This document shows, piece by piece, positions 28,962 to 37,839 of a stretch of 61,494 bases of DNA. The stretch comes from a virus. The notes beneath the pieces are model-generated. The model did no database searches. It saw only the letters and a list, made by a program, of their open reading frames with translations, and was not told the DNA's origin. How positions within the stretch are numbered: position 1 is the stretch's first letter; every line of letters starts with the position of its first letter. The stretch lies in IMG/VR virus record IMGVR_UViG_3300030099_003489, positions 1-61,494 of that record, one strand, 5' to 3'. The position numbers and the translations under genes are program-made.

Positions 28962-30410
28962 TCACGCACTCGTAATGTTGGTTATCTTTCCTTGTCCCTT
29001 GAAGAAGGAGCAACCAGTCTCACCGATGGTTCGGTACATGGCTTGGTTTCCTAGTTTCTTGACACCGAATGGGTTTCCACTATCAATACCATCCTCAAAG
29101 TACTGAGTAGGCTTGAGCATTGCAAGCCATAGATGGTCTGTATCTAGCATCAGTATGTCGCTTAGTTTGTTAGCGGCAGACTGTCCGGTCTGTGGCATAT
29201 CCTTGCATGGGATTAGGGGTATTCCGTAGTACGAAGCAACCCTGAAACCAACCTCAGAACCCTTGACACCCTTCACACCACCGTGTGTTGGTACTATTTC
29301 TGCGGTATCCATGAACCTCTCCTGAGACTGTAGTAGGTCCGAGATGTGCTGAATAGTATCATATCCAGTTAGCATAACCTTCGGGTTTCCACCGTTTAGC
29401 CTTATGTCGCGGATTACTGTGTTCAGAAGAGAGAGAGTTAGTGTCCTTCCCTGTGTTGAACCATATCCATCACCGAAGTTTACAACTGCATCCATGAAAG
29501 ATGGAGTTGCGGCATATCCACCGTCATTTCCAGACTGTAGGAACCTGTTTCCACTCTGTGTTTGAGTAGAGTCACCAGTTCTGTCATGAGAACCATAGAG
29601 CAGAGATAGTTTACTGTTTATGGTAGTATCAGTCGCGGAACTGTTGGTATCTTTGTCAAGGTGTATCATTCCACCTGCGTTAGCCATAGCCGCCAACTCA
29701 GCAGACGAAGAAACAACCTTCATGAGAGAAGTATAGTTCTTCTCCATCCCGTCAATACCGTTTATGTCGTAGTCCTCAAGAGGCATTAGTAGCATCTTGT
29801 TCTGCATCTCAGCATGGTGCTTTGCCATATCCTCACGGACAATAGCCCTAACATCACCTACACCGTCATCCATCTGTGCCATTTCTAGACCTAGTTCTGT
29901 GAACTCAAACATGTGAGCAACAGTCTTCGGACTCATGAACAGTTTGGTGTACTCTGGAGCAAGTGGCCTGAATCCATCGGACTCTAGAGCCGCATTCTCA
30001 CCAACACCACCAATGTGGTCTGGTCTGATGTTCTTTGCGTTAGCAGAAGTAAACGTAGAATCAAGAGCCTCGGTTCCTGTGGTAATCTTTGCACCTGAAC
30101 CACCTGCTGGCCTTGACTTTAGTATTCTCCAACCAGAAGAAGTGTAAGGTCGCTTAGAGAGCATTGCAAAAGCATTTACCTCTCTGTTTAGCATAGACCA
30201 AACTTTCTGTCCATACAGAACACCGTAAAGGTCGTTCAAACCTTCTGCGCCCGAAAACGCCGCAGACGTTACATCGTGTCCTATGCCATCGTAGTTTCCA
30301 CCGAAACCTCCAACGACACCTCCAGCCTTAAGAAGCGTATTACCGCTTCCCCCGCCAATCCCATAGGTTGCGGCTTCCAAATCTCTCATTGTCTTAATGT
30401 ATCCACTCAT
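28962..30410 (-). CDS. Major capsid protein (HK97 fold)
   Basis: 482 residues directly downstream of the protease/scaffold gene and just before the decoration gene. The pattern fits HK97-type capsid proteins: a glycine-rich N-arm (GIGGGSGNTLLKAGGVVGGF), a helical stretch (LNDLYGVLYGQKVWSMLNRE), a long beta/spine region, a central domain with LSLLNTVIRDIRLNGGNPKV and a C-terminal strand set (GVKKLGNQAMYRTIGETGC). The N-terminal region may be trimmed by the upstream protease. It overlaps no neighbour, and its AGGTGA site contains the previous stop. Confidence comes from order plus fold pattern. Confidence 0.85.
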   Translation of the reverse strand: MSGYIKTMRDLEAATYGIGGGSGNTLLKAGGVVGGFGGNYDGIGHDVTSAAFSGAEGLNDLYGVLYGQKVWSMLNREVNAFAMLSKRPYTSSGWRILKSRPAGGSGAKITTGTEALDSTFTSANAKNIRPDHIGGVGENAALESDGFRPLAPEYTKLFMSPKTVAHMFEFTELGLEMAQMDDGVGDVRAIVREDMAKHHAEMQNKMLLMPLEDYDINGIDGMEKNYTSLMKVVSSSAELAAMANAGGMIHLDKDTNSSATDTTINSKLSLLYGSHDRTGDSTQTQSGNRFLQSGNDGGYAATPSFMDAVVNFGDGYGSTQGRTLTLSLLNTVIRDIRLNGGNPKVMLTGYDTIQHISDLLQSQERFMDTAEIVPTHGGVKGVKGSEVGFRVASYYGIPLIPCKDMPQTGQSAANKLSDILMLDTDHLWLAMLKPTQYFEDGIDSGNPFGVKKLGNQAMYRTIGETGCSFFKGQGKITNITSA

Positions 30411-30415
30411 TTACT

Positions 30416-31696
30416 TCACCTTCCCTCCGTAATTCTGTGTATGTCATCCCATGACATATCAGCCGCTTCATCTAGCGTAGTTGGGAATCCTTCTGGAAGT
30501 TCAAAAGAAACTTCCTGTGTCTTGCGAATCTCACCATCATTTTCTGATAGTGACTTTCGGAGTTCTGCAAACTCTTCCTTTAGTAGAGAAACTTCGCTCC
30601 TTGCATCGTATTCTGCTCTCTCAGCAGATTCCTTTCTTACTTCTCTCTCAGCCTCAAACCTCTCAGCAAACTGCTTTTGCAGGTCATCGTATGCAATCTT
30701 CTCCAATTGCTCTGCCTTGAAAGCCTCGTAAGCCTTCTCCACATTCTCTACAGATAAGTTCAGAGTTGAGAAGTCTCCATCCTCAAATCCCTTTAGGGCA
30801 ATTGTGGATGCCGCAGGGGTTCCGCCACTTACGACTTCTGTACCTGCTTCATTCCTTGCACCTTCTTCATCAAGAGCCGCATTCTTGTCTGATGCGCCTC
30901 CTTCTCCTTTCTTATCATCGTCAGAATCATCTTTGTCCTCTTTGGCAGTATAGTCAGCATACTCCATGCTTTCCTTGTCCTCATAGTTCATGTTCATCTC
31001 ACGGTCATCTTTTTCAGGCATTTCCATGATGTCTTTCTCATCCATACGACTCATTTCCTTTGCCATCTCATCATTTCCTTCCTTACGAATCTCATTGACT
31101 TGACCAATCAAATCATTGAGTTCAGTAAGGGCTTTTTCCAGTTTTTCACTCATTTGTCTTTCACCTCCAACATCTTGTTTCAAAATGTCGAATTTTGCTT
31201 CGGGGTTAATTCCTTTTTCACAGATTGTTACTTCATGTAGTTCTAACTTGTCTATTTCGTTGTACGTTCCTAGACTGTCAGATGTTCTGCTTTTCTTAGA
31301 AATTGCTTGCCCTCCTATACTAAATGACCTAAGTGTCCCTTTTCGGATACCTCTAGAAATCTCCTTTGCCTTTTCTATGTCATCTCTCATCTTAATGACG
31401 ACATAGAAACCAACGTCATCTACACCAGTCTTGTGTAGTATACCGTTGTTATCTCGGTAGTTTTCTATTACCTCCCCGACTTGAACATTTGAATGGTTAG
31501 ACATTACATTCCTGTATTTTTGTTCTCCCATGTATTTGTTAACTGCATCATCTAGTGCTTCTAGTGTAATCAGGTCGTTCTGCTTGTCAACAACCTCTAT
31601 TGATGCATACCCTCCGATTACTAGTCCACTTGCTGATTTTAGTATGTCAAAAAATCCTTCACCACTCTTCAATAGTATTCCCTCGGAGGCTAACAC
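30416..31696 (-). CDS. Capsid maturation protease fused to scaffold, with W-tag at its C-terminus
   Basis: 426 residues, GTG start. Residues 25-135 are an XkdF/prohead-type serine protease domain: GYASIEVVDKQNDLITLEAL, then SNHSNVQVGEVIENY with candidate catalytic His68, and LRSFSIGGQA with candidate Ser124/126. An acidic linker (about 210-265) and a long charged helix (about 320-395) follow, the usual scaffold part. Two short tags are notable: GEGFFDILKSASG near the N-terminus and ADMSWDDIHRITEGR at the extreme C-terminus, matching the peptide shared by many small late proteins here. The scaffold would nucleate the procapsid and then be digested. No separate scaffold gene is seen. Confidence 0.8.
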   Translation of the reverse strand: MLASEGILLKSGEGFFDILKSASGLVIGGYASIEVVDKQNDLITLEALDDAVNKYMGEQKYRNVMSNHSNVQVGEVIENYRDNNGILHKTGVDDVGFYVVIKMRDDIEKAKEISRGIRKGTLRSFSIGGQAISKKSRTSDSLGTYNEIDKLELHEVTICEKGINPEAKFDILKQDVGGERQMSEKLEKALTELNDLIGQVNEIRKEGNDEMAKEMSRMDEKDIMEMPEKDDREMNMNYEDKESMEYADYTAKEDKDDSDDDKKGEGGASDKNAALDEEGARNEAGTEVVSGGTPAASTIALKGFEDGDFSTLNLSVENVEKAYEAFKAEQLEKIAYDDLQKQFAERFEAEREVRKESAERAEYDARSEVSLLKEEFAELRKSLSENDGEIRKTQEVSFELPEGFPTTLDEAADMSWDDIHRITEGR

Positions 31697-31735
31697 TCCC
31701 CGAAAATCTAAAGTTTTACTATATCAACGATTTGG

Positions 31736-34303
31736 TTATTCTGGAAATGGTAAAATAGCAAATCTATCTTTAGTAATGTCTCTCAATTCCTCATCTCCCT
31801 TATTTGTAAGCATATCCTGTTTCTTTCCTGTCCATGCTAACCAAGTTCTCTTTTCATTTACAGGTATCACTCTAAAGTGCATACGAGTCTTGAATTTATC
31901 ACCATCTAAACGATACTCATGATACCCTTCTTTCTGCATTCCAAACTTCAAGTCTCCCTCATCAATTGTAATCCCATCTCCCGTAGTCTTAGCAACTATT
32001 GCAGGATACTTACCAGACTTACCAAACAAGTCGTATATATCTGCTGATTTCTCCAACCTAATAGTCCATGCATTTGTGGAGTCGCCCAACTTGATAATGA
32101 AATCTAAATTACCATCCTCTCTTTTTTTTAGAATGAAAGTTCCCTCATCGGTTTCTTCTTTAATTATTATACCCTCATCGGTTTTGAAAGTCATATTCTT
32201 ACCATCAAAAACTAATCCGTGTTTATCTTGAGATTGTAGGAATTGTAACAATTCATTATCGTTACTCTCAAATATATCCTTAAATGGCTCTTCTAGATTT
32301 ATCTTTACCCAATCGAGTATTTCATTGAAATGCATGGGCTTATTTCCCTTTCTCCTAATGTAATCCATTACTCCAACTCTAAAATCCTCAGTAGCCTTTT
32401 CTAGCATTTCATCTAGTTGGTTCTTCCAGAGTTCAAGGTTGTATAGTGCGTTTTTCTGCATCAACTTATCGCCTTCAAATCCATATATCGTGTATCCTTC
32501 GTAATTGGACTTGAGAATTATTTCTGCCTCTCCATGTATGTTGTCTGTGATATAGAAGGACTTCTTCTCTTCCTTCCTATTTTTGAGTCCACTTCTAACC
32601 TTGAATGCCCTCCCTACATCTCTAGACAGTTCTGGTAGTTCAGTAACCAACGATAGTGATTTCTTTGTTTTCTTAGATAATTTCTCTAATGTTTCTATTT
32701 TGTCCGGTAGTTCTACTTCAGGTATCTCAATAAGTTTCGCAGAATAAAGACTGTAGCCGTCTTTTTTCTTCTTTACCTCATCTACTTTGACTCTGATGAT
32801 TGAACCTACCTGTACCGACTTCTTTGTATTGAGAGCCTTACCTACCACCAGATACTCTTCCCCATCTAGGACAACGGTATTCATTCCCTCCGCATCTTCT
32901 TCCATCAATGGTCCTATTCCCATAGTGTACGAATGCAGATTATTTCCCGTCTTACTCTTATCTAGGACTATTACATCCAAATCAACAAACTTCTTCCATT
33001 TAATCCATTTTGGATTCTTCTTGACTCCACGATAGTATGTGGATTCTATGTCCTTTATCACCACTCCCTCAGAAGCAGGTAGTTCCATTATTGCCTGTGA
33101 GTACTCTTCTACTTCATCAATAGAGTCAGCAATCCTAGTATCCTTTTTGGATGGGAAAGCCAAATCTTCTGATGAATGTTCTGCATATTGGTAGAAAAGT
33201 ATGTTGATTCTTTCTCTGAGAGTGTCCTCTATGATAGATTTGTCATCATGTTTCATTATGTCAAAAACGTGCGCTCTCAAATCACCATCGGTTCCTTTCT
33301 TGAATACGTGCTTGACTGTATCTGCTCTATGAAGAGGCTCACCATCCTTGAACAATAGTAGTTCTGCATCCAATATGCAATTTTGGAATGCCTTGTTCTT
33401 CATCGCCTCGACTTGCTTTGGGCATTTATCTGTGATGTCTTTCTCATTGAAGGAATATATCTTTATCTTGTCCTTTATCTTGTGAATCTGTATTCTCATA
33501 CCATCATACTTCTCTTGTACGATGAACTCTCCACTTAACCCCTTCAATGATTTCATGTCGTCAATCTCAAATATTCTGTACATCGGCTTATTGGGTATTA
33601 GGAAACCTAATTTCTCATCCTCTGATTTTTCTGCCTTAGCAACGTCCAACTGCACTAGATTCTTCCAGTCCTCTCCACCGTATTTCTCATTGAATAGTTC
33701 CTTCAAGTCCCTATACAGAGTCTTGAACTTGGATTTCAATCTCTTAGTGTCTTTGTCATCCCCATAGTGTTCTGAGATGTATAGTGGAATGTCCTTTGGT
33801 TCTAAGTCCAAACCCGGAACTCCCATCGTTATTTCATCGGGTTTGAAACCATGCTTATCCAATAGTTTGTCCGGTAGTGTGTTTGAATGAGAGCGTAGTG
33901 CATAGTGAATGAAGGAAATAAACAAGGAATCATTTTCAAGTAGTGCATCAACTACCTTGTCGTTTCCTATCTGCTTACCAAATGGGTCACTAACCTCATC
34001 TGATTTGAAACGCATCTCTTTGATTGCCTTGTATAATTTCTCAGCCTGTACACTTTCTGGATTCATGGCTTCCTTTTCAAAAGGCAGTTTTTCGTCTATG
34101 TACTTCTTTAGTTCTCTTGCGAAATCATTCAGAGAATCAAATTGCTTCTGTATTGACTTTACCGTTTCTCTCCACTTACTGCCATACTCAGCAGGGTCTT
34201 CCTTTGCGGAAAGATATGAGAATCTAACTTTCTCAAAAAACGTTAGTATACGCTTGGTTAGATGCTTGTCTTTCTTGTCAAACATTAAACCGGAACGTGG
34301 CAT
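31736..34303 (-). CDS. ATP-dependent DNA ligase with a C-terminal extension
   Basis: 855 residues. The nucleotidyltransferase core is clear: motif I EKYDGMR with catalytic Lys265, LDAELLLF (Glu314), EGVVIKD (412-418) and KWIKWK (432-437), followed by an OB-fold with VGSIIRVKVDEV. An N-terminal domain of about 250 residues is mostly helical. After about residue 560 there is a 290-residue extension; its end (YHEYRLDGDKFKTRMHF and RTWLAWTGKK) loosely recalls the 3'-phosphoesterase domain of LigD, but I would not assign it. The enzyme seals nicks in duplex DNA using ATP. Its place inside the capsid operon is odd: ligases normally sit with replication genes, so packaging into the virion or late genome repair is possible. 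Confidence 0.85.
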   Translation of the reverse strand: MPRSGLMFDKKDKHLTKRILTFFEKVRFSYLSAKEDPAEYGSKWRETVKSIQKQFDSLNDFARELKKYIDEKLPFEKEAMNPESVQAEKLYKAIKEMRFKSDEVSDPFGKQIGNDKVVDALLENDSLFISFIHYALRSHSNTLPDKLLDKHGFKPDEITMGVPGLDLEPKDIPLYISEHYGDDKDTKRLKSKFKTLYRDLKELFNEKYGGEDWKNLVQLDVAKAEKSEDEKLGFLIPNKPMYRIFEIDDMKSLKGLSGEFIVQEKYDGMRIQIHKIKDKIKIYSFNEKDITDKCPKQVEAMKNKAFQNCILDAELLLFKDGEPLHRADTVKHVFKKGTDGDLRAHVFDIMKHDDKSIIEDTLRERINILFYQYAEHSSEDLAFPSKKDTRIADSIDEVEEYSQAIMELPASEGVVIKDIESTYYRGVKKNPKWIKWKKFVDLDVIVLDKSKTGNNLHSYTMGIGPLMEEDAEGMNTVVLDGEEYLVVGKALNTKKSVQVGSIIRVKVDEVKKKKDGYSLYSAKLIEIPEVELPDKIETLEKLSKKTKKSLSLVTELPELSRDVGRAFKVRSGLKNRKEEKKSFYITDNIHGEAEIILKSNYEGYTIYGFEGDKLMQKNALYNLELWKNQLDEMLEKATEDFRVGVMDYIRRKGNKPMHFNEILDWVKINLEEPFKDIFESNDNELLQFLQSQDKHGLVFDGKNMTFKTDEGIIIKEETDEGTFILKKREDGNLDFIIKLGDSTNAWTIRLEKSADIYDLFGKSGKYPAIVAKTTGDGITIDEGDLKFGMQKEGYHEYRLDGDKFKTRMHFRVIPVNEKRTWLAWTGKKQDMLTNKGDEELRDITKDRFAILPFPE

Positions 34304-34312
34304 TCATTTCAC

Positions 34313-34528
34313 TCAGCCTTCGTTAATTTCTCCGGCTTGGGCTTTATTTGCATCTTTGGGAATCTTAGTCTTCTCTTCTTGCGCCTTTGGCCTCTTGACC
34401 TTTACAATCTCAGATTCATCCTTCACCATCATGCCATTATTCTCTCCTAGTTCAACTAGGAGTTCCTTTGCCTTAGCGATAGCCGCTTCTGCTAATTCCA
34501 ACTTTTTTGTGTTCTTTCCATAATCCAT
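34313..34528 (-). CDS. Small Lys/Glu-rich protein
   Basis: 71 residues, highly charged helix (KKLELAEAAIAKAKELLVEL) with a K/P-rich tail (VKRPKAQEEKTKIPKDANK). It begins at an ATG after AAGTGATAAG that contains the previous stop. Located among small tagged proteins but lacks the tryptophan tag itself. It may be an internal head or DNA-binding accessory protein; unknown. Confidence 0.5.
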   Translation of the reverse strand: MDYGKNTKKLELAEAAIAKAKELLVELGENNGMMVKDESEIVKVKRPKAQEEKTKIPKDANKAQAGEINEG

Positions 34529-34532
34529 CTTA

Positions 34533-34763
34533 TCACTTCAAATTTCCAGCCATCTTGTGTATTTCATCCCAAGACATTTCTCCTACGGTATCAGTAGTAA
34601 TGCCACTCGTAGGAGTGTTCTCTATATGTGGCTTTGGGCTTTCATGTACCACAAACCCTGACTTCATCAACAAGTTATCCTTGTTGTATACCGCTTGTTC
34701 TAGATTCTTCACCTTGTCTACTAGTTCCTTTAGTAGAATTAACATTTCATTTTGTTCTGTCAT
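34533..34763 (-). CDS. Small coiled-coil protein ending in the W-tag
   Basis: 76 residues. The N-terminal half is a short coiled coil (MLILLKELVDKVKNLEQAV), a disordered linker follows, and the C-terminus is VGEMSWDEIHKMAGNLK. That end is strikingly like the C-terminus of the protease/scaffold (MSWDDIHRITEGR). The protein could act as a small scaffold-like or bridging factor. Function is not known. Confidence 0.6.
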   Translation of the reverse strand: MTEQNEMLILLKELVDKVKNLEQAVYNKDNLLMKSGFVVHESPKPHIENTPTSGITTDTVGEMSWDEIHKMAGNLK

Positions 34764-34772
34764 CTTATCATC

Positions 34773-34976
34773 TCATTGTAGTAGTACGCTTACTTTTCCT
34801 AGTGCATCGCTAAGTTCTTTCATTTCCTCAGTGGACATTTCATCCAAATCGGTATCTTCCATCTTCATTTCCATGTCTTCTAGTTCCCGAATAACGTTAG
34901 CAATATCCACTTTTAAGTGACTTCTAGCGCGTTCTCTGGTTCCATCATATTCTTTCAAAATACCTTCCCAAGTCAT
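34773..34976 (-). CDS. W-tag protein (MTWEGILKEY)
   Basis: 67 residues. The frame opens six codons upstream, but GAGTGATAAG lies directly before the internal ATG and makes MTWEGILKEY the likely start; this also puts the tag at the true N-terminus. The rest is acidic helix (ADVIRELED-like: NVIRELEDMEMKMEDTDLD). It follows a 58-residue tagged gene by five bases. Unknown function; likely a virion or assembly accessory. Confidence 0.6.
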   Translation of the reverse strand: MTWEGILKEYDGTRERARSHLKVDIANVIRELEDMEMKMEDTDLDEMSTEEMKELSDALGKVSVLLQ

Positions 34977-34980
34977 CTTA

Positions 34981-35157
34981 TCACTCATATTCAAACCTCT
35001 TGTTTAACGCATCTTTTCTTCTGTCACAGCCACAGTCTTTACCTGTCTTTTCTGAGATATAATCAACTGCCTTCTTTATCCCTGTAGCAGTAGTAATTCT
35101 CTCGATGGTATCTCCTAAGCCTTTGTCGTCTTTTAGAAGTGCATCTTTCCAACTCAT
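34981..35157 (-). CDS. W-tag protein with a CGC motif (MSWKDALLKD)
   Basis: 58 residues, overlooked by a 60-residue cutoff. It overlaps the upstream gene as ATGA. After the tag come two helices (TIERITTATGIKKAVDYIS) and a terminal D-C-G-C-D-R-R segment. The Cys pair could bind metal or be redox active. It is part of a chain of small tagged genes with tight spacing, which supports it being real. Confidence 0.6.
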   Translation of the reverse strand: MSWKDALLKDDKGLGDTIERITTATGIKKAVDYISEKTGKDCGCDRRKDALNKRFEYE

Positions 35158-35474
35158 TTCTTTTCCACCTTCTTTTGCTTAGGATAAATTAGTTTTCTCA
35201 TTTGTTCGTACAATACTTCGTAGTCCTTACGCACCTCTGCGGCAGATGCAAGTATTTCTAGGTTCTTCTCTTCAAAGACTTCTATCTTCTTCTGTAGTCT
35301 TTCATCCTTTTTCATATCCAGACTCTTGAATTCATCCAATAGTGAAGATAACTTAGTCATGTCCTGCCCAAAGAACTCAGAGGGTTGTGATGCCTGTAGT
35401 AGTTTTTTTAATCTCTTTCTCTTCTTGGAATCAACCTTTTCCAAAACCGAAGACTTGAGAATTTCCTGCCACAT
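35154..35474 (-). CDS. W-tag helical protein (MWQEILKSSV)
   Basis: 106 residues: tag, then a basic stretch (KKRKRLKKLLQASQPSEF) and a long coiled coil (KKIEVFEEKNLEILASAAEV) ending in YPKQKKVEKK. Its AAGTGATATT ribosome site contains the previous stop. It may be an internal head or DNA-binding protein. Family not recognised. Confidence 0.58.
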   Translation of the reverse strand: MWQEILKSSVLEKVDSKKRKRLKKLLQASQPSEFFGQDMTKLSSLLDEFKSLDMKKDERLQKKIEVFEEKNLEILASAAEVRKDYEVLYEQMRKLIYPKQKKVEKK

Positions 35475-35478
35475 AATA

Positions 35479-35736
35479 TCACTTCAATGCGTTACTTAGC
35501 ATACCAATAGCACCCAAAACATCGTCTAACGGACTATATCCGTATCCAACGTTAGTTTCTGTTGTTGATTTAATCCCTTCGGATTTCATCTCCTGTAAAA
35601 TAGACTCTAGACCTCTTAATGCGGTTTCTATTTTCTTTAGTAAATCTGGAGATAATGGAGCCGCTTGACCTGCTTCACGCATAGCCGCAAAGTTCGGGTC
35701 ACTTTCTATCTTAGGCGGTACTCTCTGCTTAGTCAT
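35479..35736 (-). CDS. Small acidic helical protein
   Basis: 85 residues, no tag. Helices LLKKIETALRGLESILQEM and PLDDVLGAIGMLSNALK flank a short linker. ATGA overlap with the preceding 586-residue gene. No family recognised; position suggests a small head accessory. Confidence 0.5.
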   Translation of the reverse strand: MTKQRVPPKIESDPNFAAMREAGQAAPLSPDLLKKIETALRGLESILQEMKSEGIKSTTETNVGYGYSPLDDVLGAIGMLSNALK

Positions 35737-37493
35737 GTTTCTGTGCCTCGTTGTCTACTTTGCCAATTTTCTGGGTTTTCCAAAATAGTCCTAACTCTTT
35801 CAGATAACAAACCAGCAAATGAGTCTTCTAAATCAGCGTATGACATGTTATTCTGCCTCAAAATACTCGGAGAAACTTGTATATGATTTGACGGTTCTAG
35901 GTTCTCATTGATGTATTTTGCAATATATGCTAGTTTACCATAGAAATCTCCGACTTTCTGTAACGACTCATCTGCCATGTCCTTGCCTTCTTGAGTGATT
36001 TTGTTTTGTTGCACATCTCTATCAGTAGGCATCACATCTTTCTTGTTTCTATATGTCTTCTCAGTTAGGAATAGTAGTTGTTGTATATGTCTATGTGAAT
36101 CTGCACCAGTAATGTAATTTACATCATCATCCGGGTCATTACTTTCTAGAATTCTCTCTAATTCTATCATGTCCCTCTCCAATTTAGGAACCTCACTTCT
36201 TGCAGAGCGTATTCTCTCAAATGTGTCTGTCATCGGTTCTCTGACCTTTTGAGGCAACATGATGTCCTTTTCCCTTAGTATAGTTCTCAATATCTGCCAA
36301 CCGTTCTGCCCATTGGAGTATGTGTCTAACAATACCTTCCTATCCTTTTTGTCTAGTTTGATTCCTTTGAAAACAGGAATTCTGTTTCCTTCGCTGTCCA
36401 TAGCGGGACTATCACCATATTCCGTCTTTCTCTTTACTGCATTCAGATATTGTTCCTTCTTGCTTCCCCTGAAATACTTCCTTATCAATATCTTCCAAAC
36501 GGTCTGGTAACTTTGTCCTGTGGCCTTTGTCTCCAGAAGTGTTCTCATCAAACTAGGTCCATCTCTTTGTTGCAAGGTGCGAGAATCTTCCATCTCACCG
36601 GATTCTGTTCGGTCTATACTATAGATTACCTTACCAAATATCTGTTGTGCCTTCTTCAATTTCTCCAGTTCTTCTTTTAATTTAGGTAGGATTCTCTCTC
36701 TTCCCTGTACCTCTATTCCTTGAAACATAGGAGACTGATAGGTTTTAATTCGCTCTTGAGTATCTCTTATCTTATCCTGTATCTCACGATTTAGTGGCCT
36801 TTGTAATCGCCTAACAGTATCCCACTTTGTGACAGTTTGACTAAGAGTATCATTTAATCTAAAATCTAGCATTGTTCTTCTTGCTTGTTTCAACTCGTTT
36901 TTTTGACTCTCGGTAACTTTGCTTTCTAGCATATCATACAGGCTCATTTCCTGTCCATCTTCTTCTGGTTCTTGCTCTGGTCTTTCTCTAGGTTGACTAG
37001 GAGGATTCATTTCTTGTATTGTTTCTAACTGTTTTATTGCATCTCTCACCGCTAACAGATTAGCATACTTTTGTTTTTGTGTTTTGCTTAACTTACCACT
37101 AGATATTTTTTCCTCGTAGAATGCATCTGGTTTTCTGAATCTAGATACTTCCTTCTTGTAATAATCTAGTCTTTTTTCAACTAATGCTAATACTCTTTCT
37201 AATGGTACTGACGTTGAGACTCTTTCTTTAGTTCCTAAAGGTTTAGTTCGTAGTCTTGTCGAAGATGACATTGGGGTTTCAAAAAACTCCTCCCTCTTCT
37301 TATCATAGAATTTCTGTTCTTCTTTTGTTCTCTTTTTACTGGGAACCCTTGTTATCTTTGGCTTTGGATTTTCTTTCTCTTTTTCTTCCTTTGTTCTCTT
37401 GACGTATTCTTCACTACGCTTTCTTCGTCCCTCCAAATACTCGTCAAGTTCCTTGTACTTGAGGATATCAAAGAAGGAGTCCTCTAAAACCAT
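35733..37493 (-). CDS. Large charged helical virion protein with FFDILK tag
   Basis: 586 residues, starting MVLEDSFFDILKYKELDEYL after AAGTGAGATAC. The tag FFDILK near the N-terminus is the phenylalanine form of the W-tag and also occurs in the protease/scaffold. The body is very rich in K, R, E and Q, mostly helix (EEYVKRTKEEKEKENPKPK; ERILPKLKEELEKLKKAQQI), with no enzyme motif. It lies beside the portal. An internal core-like or portal-associated protein is plausible; function unknown. Confidence 0.55.
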   Translation of the reverse strand: MVLEDSFFDILKYKELDEYLEGRRKRSEEYVKRTKEEKEKENPKPKITRVPSKKRTKEEQKFYDKKREEFFETPMSSSTRLRTKPLGTKERVSTSVPLERVLALVEKRLDYYKKEVSRFRKPDAFYEEKISSGKLSKTQKQKYANLLAVRDAIKQLETIQEMNPPSQPRERPEQEPEEDGQEMSLYDMLESKVTESQKNELKQARRTMLDFRLNDTLSQTVTKWDTVRRLQRPLNREIQDKIRDTQERIKTYQSPMFQGIEVQGRERILPKLKEELEKLKKAQQIFGKVIYSIDRTESGEMEDSRTLQQRDGPSLMRTLLETKATGQSYQTVWKILIRKYFRGSKKEQYLNAVKRKTEYGDSPAMDSEGNRIPVFKGIKLDKKDRKVLLDTYSNGQNGWQILRTILREKDIMLPQKVREPMTDTFERIRSARSEVPKLERDMIELERILESNDPDDDVNYITGADSHRHIQQLLFLTEKTYRNKKDVMPTDRDVQQNKITQEGKDMADESLQKVGDFYGKLAYIAKYINENLEPSNHIQVSPSILRQNNMSYADLEDSFAGLLSERVRTILENPENWQSRQRGTET

Positions 37494-37502
37494 GTATCTC
37501 AC

Positions 37503-37727
37503 TTAATAAAACGGTATATTTTCTCGATTGCCCTTTTTCTTTCTTGGGTTTATTCCAACGTTAGGGACTTCTTTGGGTGCTACTCTCTTTTCCTCGGTCT
37601 TCTGTGGAACTCCAATTGCAAAGTCCTTGCTAACTGTAATGTTAGAGTTATTTGCCCGTCTTTCTTCCATTCTTGCTTTATTGAGTTCTGCTCTCAATTC
37701 TTTTACTCCTCTCTTTTCTTCACTCAT
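37503..37727 (-). CDS. Small basic/disordered protein
   Basis: 74 residues: KELRAELNKARMEERRANN helix, then a Lys/Pro-rich tail (NVGINPRKKKGNRENIPFY). It overlaps the EF-hand-like gene. No tag and no recognised family. Confidence 0.45.
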   Translation of the reverse strand: MSEEKRGVKELRAELNKARMEERRANNSNITVSKDFAIGVPQKTEEKRVAPKEVPNVGINPRKKKGNRENIPFY

Positions 37728-37839
37728 CTTTTTTCCTCCTTAGTTCTTGGAAATCCTTTGCGTCAATGTCTCCATCATCATCCACATCAAGATTTTTCTT
37801 TTGCTTTTCTGTCAACTTCAATATTTTTTGCCATTCCAT
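37720..37839 (-). CDS. 39-residue W-tag protein with an EF-hand-type loop
   Basis: MEWQKILKLTEKQKKNLDV begins with the shared tag and runs into DVDDDGDIDAKDF, a textbook calcium-loop pattern (D-x-D-x-D-G-x-I-D-x-x-D). It ends LRRKKDE and its stop overlaps the next gene. It is too short for a paired EF-hand domain, so one loop per chain would need dimerisation or a dockerin-like use. The tag and the loop make coding likely in spite of its size. Calcium binding is inferred from the motif. Confidence 0.6.
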   Translation of the reverse strand: MEWQKILKLTEKQKKNLDVDDDGDIDAKDFQELRRKKDE

